This document shows positions 1-5,112 of a DNA stretch of 8,694 nucleotides, one piece after another (within the stretch, counting starts at the first letter, position 1; every line of letters begins with the position of its first letter). A program made the position numbers and the translations under genes. The DNA comes from JBHIBA01 sp046758845 (GTDB lineage Bacteria; UBA8248; JACPRG01; G963555815). The stretch is from the NCBI GenBank assembly GCA_046758845.1, contig JBHIBA010000198.1:1-8694 (forward strand). Reading direction: 5' to 3'. The notes beneath the pieces are model-generated. The model made no database searches, was not told the DNA's origin, and was given only the letters and a program-made list of their open reading frames with translations.

Positions 1-114
1 TTTACCCGGGGATTGGGCCCCGACTCCATCCAGGGGGGGACCCGAAGGATCAAGTGACCCGACAGGCTGTCTTGTCGATAACGCCAGCCGCAAGAAAATC
101 TCTCGGTGAAATTT

Positions 115-795
115 CTACTCGTGTTGTAGCTGAGTTGCCTCGCTGGAAGCCTTAGCCGGCAGAGGGGCATTCATTCCCGCAATCACGAAAGAGAGCATTC
201 GCTCGATGATCTCTTCCTCGCCTGCCGATGGATCGCAAACGAGGATGCTGGAGACGCCTCTGAGCCGTAAGGGATTGCTGATAGCCTGCCACACCCCGAA
301 GGCGAGGTGGATCCTCCAGCACAACTCCTCAGGCGGCAGGTCGGGCAAGGCCCGCTTACAGACCGCGGTGAACCGACTGACTAGCTCATTGTACACCTCG
401 GCAATGATCGCACGCAGGTCCGGCTCGGCAAGGACGCGCGCGAACAGGTGCATGACCATTTCGCCCCGGGCAGGATCCAGGGCGACGCGAAGGTAGGGAC
501 GGATGAGGGCTTCGAAGATCTTCTCCAGCGAGGGCGGTCCGTCCCCCGCCTCCGCCTCCACGGCATTTAGCCGCTCGATTCGTTCGCGGTTCATCGGGTC
601 GATACGGCGTTCCAGGACCGCCCGGACGAGACCCTCCTTGGAGCCGAAGTGGTAGTGGACTGACGCCAGGTTGACGCCGGCTTCCGATGTGATGAACCGA
701 ATCGAACAGGCGTTGATTCCCTGTTCGGCGAACACCCTTTCCGCCGTGTCCAGGATGCGCTCCTTAGTATCCTTGGGATCCGTCGTTTCCGTCAT
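115..795 (-). CDS. PsrA-like TetR-family transcriptional repressor
   Basis: A 226-residue TetR-family DNA-binding regulator. The N-terminal helix-turn-helix domain spans about residues 10-57; the recognition region around residues 31-56 contains the hallmark AGVNLASVHYHFGSKEGL, which closely resembles Pseudomonas PsrA. The C-terminal ligand domain also looks PsrA-like, with LPDLPPEELCWRIHLAFG matching PsrA's LPPIELFWRVHF region. PsrA is known to sense long-chain fatty acids and to bind C/GAAAC-N2-4-GTTTG/C. Sites of that form lie in the promoter at 2510-2556, so control of the neighbouring three-gene operon is a good inference, though the ligand here is unknown. The ATG at 795 follows GAGAGGA at short spacing. 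A palindrome at 829-844 sits on its own transcription start and suggests autoregulation. I see no convincing terminator in the 114 bases after the stop. Family call is firm; PsrA-type function is likely. Confidence 0.93.
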   Translation of the reverse strand: MTETTDPKDTKERILDTAERVFAEQGINACSIRFITSEAGVNLASVHYHFGSKEGLVRAVLERRIDPMNRERIERLNAVEAEAGDGPPSLEKIFEALIRPYLRVALDPARGEMVMHLFARVLAEPDLRAIIAEVYNELVSRFTAVCKRALPDLPPEELCWRIHLAFGVWQAISNPLRLRGVSSILVCDPSAGEEEIIERMLSFVIAGMNAPLPAKASSEATQLQHE

Positions 796-828
796 CGCGT
801 CCTCTCTTCCTGCCTCCCCCGCATGTTA

Positions 829-844
829 AAACATACGTATGTTT
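829..844. promoter_or_regulatory. Perfect 16-bp palindrome, probable autoregulatory operator
   Basis: AAACATACGTATGTTT reads identically on both strands. It lies 33 bp upstream of the repressor start codon and directly after the proposed -10, covering the expected transcription start, which is a classic repression position. Its AAAC and GTTT ends are the half-sites also present at 2510-2556, but here they are 8 bp apart instead of 4. It can also be read as two overlapping imperfect PsrA-type sites, for example CAAAC-ATAC-GTATG on the minus strand. Confidence 0.75.
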
Positions 845-873
845 GCAATAGCCGACCCGCTCCGATGTGTCAA
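845..873 (-). promoter_or_regulatory. Promoter of the PsrA-like regulator gene
   Basis: On the minus strand a perfect -35 TTGACA (868-873) is followed, after a 17-bp spacer, by TATTGC (845-850) as a weak -10. Transcription would begin near 838, inside the palindrome. A perfect -35 of the same kind is found at the neighbouring operon promoter. Confidence 0.6.
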
Positions 874-1129
874 TGAAAAAATTGGACGAGCATGGGTCGA
901 AAAAGCTGCAACGTTGCAGGAGAGCGGATCAAAAGGGTCGCGCGCTTATGTCGTGCACCTCATTCGTCAGGCGGCGGTTAAGAGAGTGTCAGGGCAGGTT
1001 TGATAGCTGCGCTCCGCCTGGTTTGGCAGGAAGCCCCGGCTACTCCCCGCCTCCACACCCTGCGAAAGGTTACGCATTTGGGAAGCAAAACTTCCCCATC
1101 CTCACGGCCAGGAGGGCAGGACAAGTTTC

Positions 1130-1561
1130 TTACTTCTCGGCCTGCAAACGGCTGAGAACTTCCAGCGTCGCCGGAGAAAGATCCGTATGGTGGTGGACAA
1201 TCTTCCACGCCCCAGCTTCTCGGCGATAGATATTGGTTACGCGAATCTCCTCTTGGAGTTGATGCCCGGCCAGCTTAAAGGCCGCGTGCTCTGTGCCCAG
1301 CTCGTAGGCCACATCCCCGCCCACCTCAATGAGTTGACCTTCCAGTTTGACCCGCCCGTCTGAGGCGATCTTTGCAAATTGCTCCCACGATCCCCCGACT
1401 TCGTCCCAGCCGACCTCCCGGCCGCCGATCGGGTGCATGCTCGTCACAGCCGCGCTGTGCGACCAGGTGTCCGCCATTGGTCCGGCATCCCCGTTCAACA
1501 GGCTGTTCAACGCTGCGTAGAACTGTTCTGAGGCGTTGCGGACTTCGGCTTCTGTCGACAT
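1130..1561 (-). CDS. SnoaL/DUF4440-like NTF2-fold protein
   Basis: A 143-residue soluble protein with no signal peptide or membrane segment, so probably cytoplasmic. The pattern is that of the NTF2-like superfamily (SnoaL, DUF4440, ketosteroid-isomerase-like): an N-terminal helix (residues 3-22), then W33, the SMHPIGG turn (41-47) and W52 near the usual pocket, then beta strands ending in IRVTNIYRREAGAWKIVHHHTDLS (106-129), a typical family ending. Members bind or isomerise small hydrophobic molecules, but many have no known reaction; none is assigned here. The ATG at 1561 is preferred because AAGGGGGG lies 8-9 bases upstream; an in-frame ATG at 1630 would add 23 residues of non-family sequence. 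It is the last gene of the operon, 81 bp after the DoxX-like gene. Confidence 0.85.
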   Translation of the reverse strand: MSTEAEVRNASEQFYAALNSLLNGDAGPMADTWSHSAAVTSMHPIGGREVGWDEVGGSWEQFAKIASDGRVKLEGQLIEVGGDVAYELGTEHAAFKLAGHQLQEEIRVTNIYRREAGAWKIVHHHTDLSPATLEVLSRLQAEK

Positions 1562-1642
1562 TGAATCTTCCCCCCTTGAGTGAATAGCTCGTGACTCGTG
1601 AGGCGTCACACCATAGTGCGCCCCCCTCAAAAAGGCACCAGT

Positions 1643-2056
1643 TTATCCAGTGCCCACCCTGCTGTCCAGGGAAACGGGACCCCCGCCCATTAGAAGGAGC
1701 GTGAGTGAGGCGGCCATAAGCGTCAGGGCATACTCCACGCCGTTGGGGAGAAAGAAGCCCGCCTTCGCGTGAACCGCGAAGATCGCGATGAGCATGTTGA
1801 CCGAAAGGGCCGCCGCCGCGTAGCGGGTGAACATGCCTATCAGGATCGCCAGCCCCCCGAGAATTTCCACGAGGATGACGACCACCGCCCAGAAAGCGGC
1901 CCCGGGAACACCGATGCCCGCCAGGAAGCCCGCGAAGCCATCGAAACCGAAGGCGAGGAGCTTCCGCGCTCCGTTCGCCAGGAACACCGTCCCGAGGGCG
2001 GCTCGGAGAGGAAAAAGCCCCCAGGATGATGCGGAGGAAAAGATCTTGCTCAACAT
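1643..2056 (-). CDS. DoxX-family integral membrane protein
   Basis: A 137-residue membrane protein with four predicted transmembrane segments (about residues 14-30, 54-75, 80-97, 108-124), the normal length and topology for DoxX. Family signatures are FLANGARKLL (25-34), matching the conserved F-x2-x-G-x2-K-L stretch, and EILGGLAILIGMFTR (64-78) with the conserved Glu, paired glycines and the T-R end. The C-terminus PVSLDSR (127-133) is also typical. DoxX proteins have been linked to quinone-dependent oxidation in archaea and to thiol or oxidative stress complexes in actinobacteria; most are uncharacterised. The start is well supported by GGAGG nine bases upstream. It lies between the exported-protein gene and the SnoaL-like gene, suggesting a membrane step in a shared response to a hydrophobic or oxidised compound, which is inference. 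Confidence 0.9.
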   Translation of the reverse strand: MLSKIFSSASSWGLFPLRAALGTVFLANGARKLLAFGFDGFAGFLAGIGVPGAAFWAVVVILVEILGGLAILIGMFTRYAAAALSVNMLIAIFAVHAKAGFFLPNGVEYALTLMAASLTLLLMGGGPVSLDSRVGTG

Positions 2057-2080
2057 TTCTTGTTTCCTCCAAGCGGTTTC

Positions 2081-2108
2081 GTCCGGGCGCCTTTGTGAGC
2101 GCCCGGAC
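2081..2108. other. Intercistronic perfect hairpin
   Basis: GTCCGGGCGC (2081-2090) and GCGCCCGGAC (2099-2108) form a 10-bp perfect stem with an 8-base loop. It lies between the exported-protein gene and the DoxX-like gene, 24 bp ahead of the DoxX start codon on the minus strand. No T-run follows on that strand, so it is not a standard intrinsic terminator. It may protect the upstream message or reduce readthrough, giving more of the exported protein than of DoxX. A GGTTTCG-like sequence flanks both sides. Confidence 0.7.
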
Positions 2109-2127
2109 GGTTTCGGGTTTGCTGCGA

Positions 2128-2454
2128 TTAGTTGGCCTGAGCGATGGCCGTGTCAGCGGCCTGGCCCTCGACCGGCACGCCGATGAACGCCTCGGGCAGG
2201 AGCGCAGCCAACTCGGTGTTGCTGAGCTCGCCCGTGCTGATCGACCGGCCCTCGACCTTCACCAACCGGCTGGGAGCTTCGGTGGCCACCTCGTCCGTCA
2301 CAACCGGACCGTTGGCCTGAATCAGGGCGCCCTGCAGGTAACCGTCATAAGGAATGCCGGAAACCAGTTGATCCTGGGCCAGGGCAGCGCCGGTGGTCCC
2401 AGCCACCAGCAGAGCCGAAAGAGCGATTCCCTTGAAAATTTTCGTCGCCTTCAT
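2128..2454 (-). CDS. Small exported protein of unknown family
   Basis: A 108-residue protein, first gene of the operon. Residues 1-26 are a clear Sec signal peptide: basic MKATKIFK start, hydrophobic core, and AALA before a likely cut at residue 26. The mature part of about 82 residues has no cysteine, no membrane segment and mostly acidic charge, with a G-S-T-A-rich body and a short helix-like TELAALLPEAF (80-90). I do not recognise the family. The ATG at 2454 is chosen over one at 2502 because AGGGG lies seven bases before it and because the longer form would put a highly basic stretch ahead of the signal peptide. It sits directly behind a strong operator-controlled promoter, so it is probably the most abundant product of the operon and acts in the periplasm or outside the cell. 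Confidence 0.8.
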   Translation of the reverse strand: MKATKIFKGIALSALLVAGTTGAALAQDQLVSGIPYDGYLQGALIQANGPVVTDEVATEAPSRLVKVEGRSISTGELSNTELAALLPEAFIGVPVEGQAADTAIAQAN

Positions 2455-2509
2455 TCTTTTCCCCTTTTGTTTGGCTTTTGGTATTCGGTTTAAACGTCTC
2501 ATCGTCTAT

Positions 2510-2523
2510 GAAACGTTCGTTTG
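2510..2523. promoter_or_regulatory. PsrA-type operator, downstream site
   Basis: GAAACGTTCGTTTG fits the published PsrA consensus (C/GAAAC-N2-4-GTTTG/C) at every constrained position with N4. Expected transcription starts near 2532, so this site lies at roughly +9 to +22. Its inner part, AAACG-TT-CGTTT, is a perfect inverted repeat. Together with the site at 2543 it frames the start region. Confidence 0.72.
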
Positions 2524-2530
2524 AATTACT

Positions 2531-2548
2531 CGTTTATGAATATAAACG
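2531..2548. repeat. Inverted repeat over the -10 element
   Basis: CGTTTATGAATATAAACG has two perfect 7-bp arms (2531-2537, 2542-2548) around GAAT. The arms are built from the CGTTT/AAACG half-sites of the two operators in opposite order and cover the -10. It could be a third binding configuration or simply follow from the flanking sites. Confidence 0.6.
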
Positions 2549-2566
2549 TTTGTTTGAATCTGTCAA
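2539..2566 (-). promoter_or_regulatory. Strong promoter of the exported protein-DoxX-SnoaL operon
   Basis: Read on the minus strand: perfect -35 TTGACA (2561-2566), 16-bp spacer, and TATATT (2539-2544), five of six matches to the -10 consensus. An A/T-rich stretch with A and T runs upstream (2571-2598) could act as an UP element; it contains the inverted repeat GGGGAAAA (2567-2574)/TTTTCCCC (2595-2602). Operators in the spacer and just after the start predict tight repression. Confidence 0.8.
2543..2556. promoter_or_regulatory. PsrA-type operator inside the promoter spacer
   Basis: TAAACGTTTGTTTG matches the same AAAC-N4-GTTTG form, with T instead of G/C at the first position. It fills most of the spacer between -35 and -10 and begins exactly 33 bp from the site at 2510, about three helical turns, so two dimers would bind the same DNA face. 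Confidence 0.7.
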
Positions 2567-2843
2567 GGGGAAAAATCGGCTTTTTCAAGAATAATTTTCC
2601 CCGCCGCGTCCGACAGAGTTAACTACTTGATTTTTAAGGTATTTCTAATCCGTCGGAGAAGGGAATGACGTGCGGATGCTGAGAGTAAAAGGCGAAAAAG
2701 GGCAATCGTCTGCCGGGATTGCCGTCTTTCGCGAAAAAAAAGTTTTTCGGCGAGTGTGGGGGGACTATGACGCACCGAGTCAGGTTGCCGCTCTGGCGCG
2801 CCGGTTAATCACCTCTGGGAAGGTGAGCGCCAAAGACGTCCGG
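2567..2843. other. Intergenic region, no firm gene
   Basis: The left part holds the A/T-rich flank of the operon promoter. A plus-strand open frame starts with GTG at 2670, has GGAGAAGGGA suitably placed ahead of it and runs to 3116, but its second half is antisense to the carbamoyltransferase remnant and I recognise no family in its first 70 residues. It is therefore not called as a gene. Confidence 0.5.
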
Positions 2844-3080
2844 CTAAAGCGTACGGGTCTCCAACCGCAGTTCGGCCGGCGCGCAAGCGCCCTTCCGGCC
2901 GCCGCCCATGGTAAGGGCCATGAGGGCCTCGGCCGTGTGGAGGCGATTTTCGGCCTCGTCAAAGACGACCGAATGGCCGCCGTCGATGACCTCGTCGGTC
3001 ACCTCGTACCCGCGGTCCGCCGGCAGGCAGTCCATGCGCACGCTCTGGCGGTCGATCAAGAAGCGGGCGGTGGTGTCCAA
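2844..3080 (-). pseudogene. C-terminal remnant of a second YgeW-like carbamoyltransferase
   Basis: On the minus strand an open frame encodes only the last fifth of a carbamoyltransferase: IDRQSVRMDCLPADRGYEV followed by TDEVIDGGHSVVFDEAENRL and TAEALMALTMGGGRK, nearly identical to residues 278-331 of the intact protein at 6388-7410. Everything before this, including the carbamoyl-phosphate STRTR and HPxQ motifs, is missing, and a TGA at 3099-3101 closes the frame upstream. The conserved HCLP motif reads DCLP, a loss expected to harm catalysis. After the shared GGGRK the frame runs on into about 15 unrelated residues to a TAG at 2844. No ribosome-binding site precedes the TTG at 3080. It is a relic of a duplicated or paralogous gene, not a working enzyme. 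Confidence 0.85.
2892..3030. repeat. Direct repeat, copy 1 (carbamoyltransferase 3' end)
   Basis: By eye, 134 of 139 positions match 6418-6556 in the same orientation without gaps. The match starts at CTTCCGGCCGCCGCCCATGG. Beyond 3030 it falls to about 70% for 24 bases and then fades, while left of 2892 it stops at once. Confidence 0.9.
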
Positions 3081-3271
3081 GCTCGGGGAAAGGTTATTTC
3101 ACACAAACTCGGTTGAGCGTGTTTTGAATATCTTCGATTTGCTACATTTGTCGCCCGATTCAACAATCGCTTGATCAAACCGGTCCCCTTTTCCGGTTGA
3201 GAGCCAAAACCCGCGGCGATGGACATCGTTCTTGGTAATTAAGTCCGTAAGAAATCGCCCTTGCCCCAATG

Positions 3272-3293
3272 AGCCACCGTCGGGACTTGAACC
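3272..3293 (-). other. tRNA 3'-end-like stub (T loop plus acceptor strand)
   Basis: On the minus strand GGTTCAAGTCCCGA reads as the last two bases of a T-stem 5' strand, the invariant T loop TTCAAGT and the 3' T-stem, followed by CGGTGGC as a seven-base acceptor strand and T as discriminator. A complete tRNA would begin GCCACCG, as some threonine tRNAs do. The sequence upstream (higher coordinates) has no matching T-stem, anticodon arm or D arm, so this is only the 3' fragment. Such stubs are typical of the far end of elements that integrate into tRNA genes. Confidence 0.45.
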
Positions 3294-3460
3294 AGATTGG
3301 GTGAAGGCGCCCTCTTTCATCGCCGTCAGTTTTGGGAAAAAAGTGACCGGCCCGGGAAATATTCTCGGACGGTTTTTGTTTAAAGAATAGCCAGTAAAGG
3401 GCAGACGTGTCCGTGCGTCTTCGGTAAGAAACTTATTTTCGCGGCTTTTCGAAGTTGTAA

Positions 3461-3483
3461 GGGAGAAGCGGGGAAGGGTGGGG
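3461..3483 (+). other. G-quadruplex-type motif
   Basis: Four G-runs occur on the plus strand, GGG-(6)-GGGG-(2)-GGG-(1)-GGGG, meeting the usual four-tract rule with loops of seven bases or fewer. It lies in the non-coding junction about 200 bp before the lipoprotein gene. Any role is unknown. Confidence 0.45.
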
Positions 3484-3679
3484 AAGCAGAACCCTGGAAC
3501 AAACAGCTCGCCGTCGGCAGTCGAACAAGAGCACAATCATTGTTAGACGTGCGAAGCAGTTTGTCCCATTTTTTTTCACATGATCCCAGGATAGAAGGAG
3601 TTGGCCGAGGGATCCAAAGTCTTCCGGGCGCGCGATGTTATTGGAACGCGATCCTTTTCGGAAGAGGGAGATAGTAAAA

Positions 3680-4882
3680 GTGCTACGCCACAGCGTGAGG
3701 AAGTTGACGTTCTTATTCGCGGTCGCAGTCATTCTAACGGCTTGCGTCCAGATGAGCACCGCCCAACAGAAGGCGTCTACCGGAAATCCCAAGAGGGTAG
3801 CCGCCCAAGCCGCCCAAAAAGGGCGGGTCGGCGGTTTCGCAGGCGGCCTTTGGCACACCTTAGGTGTGGATTCCCCCCAAGAGTCGGCGCCGGTCGGCTT
3901 CCGGTCGTATACCATGGGCCACGCCAAGATCCAGAGTCCGCCGGACCGGCTGGGCGGCCCGCTCAAGGTGACGGTGAGTCAGACGAATGGGAGCACGCGC
4001 TTCGTCCTTCCGGGTCCGCGGATGCTCGATCCAGCCGTGTTCGGCACGCCTGATAACCCTGTGGGGTTCGATCCCGCTCCGTTCCCGCTCCTCGGGGTCC
4101 CGGTAAATTACCGCCTGACCCACAAGAGTAAATACACCATCACCAGTCACGCCACGCCCTTCTCGAACTGGCGGGAAGTGGGCGTCGGCTCGGTCCGGAT
4201 GACCCTGGTGGATGCCACGGCCATCGACGGGGCGCGCACCAAGGACAAGATCGACTTCGAGGCGAACTTCAAGCTGCCGGACGGCACCCCGATTCGCGTC
4301 GTGGTGAAAAAGCCCATCCCGCACGGGATTGCCTTCCCATTCTTCGGCGGGGTGGTAACGAATCATTTCCTTCACGGCGTGTCCGGCATCGGAACGCGGC
4401 TGATGCCCACCGAGTTCACGTATGCCGCATTCTGGGGCATCGGGGACATCTACCGGAAAGGAAAACTGGTCAACAAGAATCATCTCGTCCACGCCATGCT
4501 GACCGAGGCGGTCCGGGGGGAGAACTACAGGCTGCTCTTCGACAGCGAGGTCGGCAACCCGCCCACCACCCGGACGCTTCACCTCATGGTTCCGCCGTTC
4601 AAGGTCGTGCCGGGCAAGGGGCTGGCCCTGGACCCGTTGAAGACGAAGTTCATCCCCTTCGACTACGTGGCCAAGCACATGAAAAAGACCCTGGCGCGGG
4701 TCAAGGCCATGCCGAACGGCCCGAAAAAGGCGCGCGCGCTGGCCGTTCTGAAGCAAACCAAAAAGGTGATGGGCGAGACGAAGAAGAAGGTCCAGGCGGC
4801 CGTGATGGATGGCAAGATGTTCGGCCAGCCCTTCATCCACGTCATGTTCGGGAACCTCAAAATCAGCGCATCCGGAGGCTGA
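3680..4882 (+). CDS. Exported lipoprotein of unrecognised family
   Basis: A 400-residue protein with a lipoprotein signal: basic MLRHSVRK start, hydrophobic core (9-19) and lipobox LTAC with Cys22 as the lipidated residue. Val follows the Cys, not Asp, so outer-membrane sorting is more likely than inner-membrane retention. The GTG at 3680 is chosen because AGAGGGAG lies nine bases upstream and it gives a clean signal peptide; an ATG at 3635 would add 15 charged residues. The mature part is mainly beta-like (about 95-320) with motifs such as THKSKYTITSHATPFSNWRE (147-166) and FWGIGDIYRKGKL (251-263), then a lysine-rich helical stretch (333-372) and a hydrophobic end. No enzyme, haem or metal motif was recognised, and I cannot name the family. 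The cupredoxin-cytochrome gene follows on the same strand 230 bp on, so the two may share a role at the cell envelope. Confidence 0.85.
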   Translation: MLRHSVRKLTFLFAVAVILTACVQMSTAQQKASTGNPKRVAAQAAQKGRVGGFAGGLWHTLGVDSPQESAPVGFRSYTMGHAKIQSPPDRLGGPLKVTVSQTNGSTRFVLPGPRMLDPAVFGTPDNPVGFDPAPFPLLGVPVNYRLTHKSKYTITSHATPFSNWREVGVGSVRMTLVDATAIDGARTKDKIDFEANFKLPDGTPIRVVVKKPIPHGIAFPFFGGVVTNHFLHGVSGIGTRLMPTEFTYAAFWGIGDIYRKGKLVNKNHLVHAMLTEAVRGENYRLLFDSEVGNPPTTRTLHLMVPPFKVVPGKGLALDPLKTKFIPFDYVAKHMKKTLARVKAMPNGPKKARALAVLKQTKKVMGETKKKVQAAVMDGKMFGQPFIHVMFGNLKISASGG

Positions 4883-4969
4883 GGGGCACGCCTATCCGGA
4901 GGCCCGAAGGCGATAGCCCAGGGCAGAGCGGACCTTCGCCGTGCGGCAACAACGTGCTTCCCTCGGTGT

Positions 4970-5031
4970 TCCCCGTTTTGGGCCCCCACGGGGAGGGATA
5001 TTTTGTCTCCAGACGGCATGGGGGACCCAAA
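4970..5031 (+). promoter_or_regulatory. Competing hairpins in the lipoprotein-cytochrome spacer
   Basis: Hairpin A pairs TCCCCGT (4970-4976) with ACGGGGA (4988-4994). Hairpin B pairs 4977-4988 with 5019-5031: TTTGGG with CCCAAA and CCCCCA with TGGGGG, 12 pairs with one bulged A at 5025. They share bases 4988 and the A loop, so they cannot form together. No T-run follows, so neither is an ordinary terminator. The layout resembles a structured leader ahead of the cytochrome gene. Confidence 0.5.
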
Positions 5032-5112
5032 TGGGCGGCACCGGCGGTCCTCTGAAGCGGAAAGAAGCGGAAGGTGGTAAGTCCAAGATTGCGATTGAGA
5101 GGGGGAGTTTGG

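Larger units (their letters stand above)
796..1129. other. Intergenic region, no gene
   Basis: This 334-bp stretch separates the SnoaL-like gene from the regulator. Its left end holds the regulator's ribosome-binding site, operator and promoter (to 873). From about 880 to 1129 I see no gene. A small hairpin GGGAAG-CAAAA-CTTCCC at 1080-1096 lies just after the SnoaL-like stop codon on the minus strand, but no T-run follows it there, so it is at best a weak terminator. No riboswitch motif was recognised. Confidence 0.6.
3102..3679. other. AT-richer junction without a gene
   Basis: About 580 bp with no credible coding frame. Three 60-base lines I counted (3121, 3361, 3541) are 38%, 47% and 45% G+C, clearly lower than the neighbouring genes. 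It contains a hairpin (AACCGG 3178-3183 / CCGGTT 3193-3198), the tRNA-like stub at 3272-3293 and the G-rich motif at 3461-3483. The promoter of the downstream lipoprotein gene must lie near its right end, but I could not define it. Confidence 0.55.

Noticed and set aside
7..77. Hairpins after the regulator gene (7-22 and 60-77) as terminators
   Set aside because: Stems are only 5 bp and no T-run follows on the minus strand, so neither can be supported as a terminator.
867..1229. A 120-codon plus-strand open frame
   Set aside because: It crosses the regulator promoter region and the end of the SnoaL-like gene, with no family features and no ribosome-binding site.
1326..2072. A 248-codon minus-strand open frame
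   Set aside because: It overlaps the DoxX-like and SnoaL-like genes in another frame and is arginine- and glycine-rich with no family signature.
3099..3536. A 145-codon minus-strand open frame in the junction
   Set aside because: No ribosome-binding site, no recognisable domain, and it reads through the tRNA-like stub; unlikely to be protein-coding.
3860..4840. A 326-codon minus-strand open frame
   Set aside because: Antisense to the lipoprotein gene. It is rich in H, R, D and E without domains, while the plus strand has a ribosome-binding site, signal peptide and lipobox.
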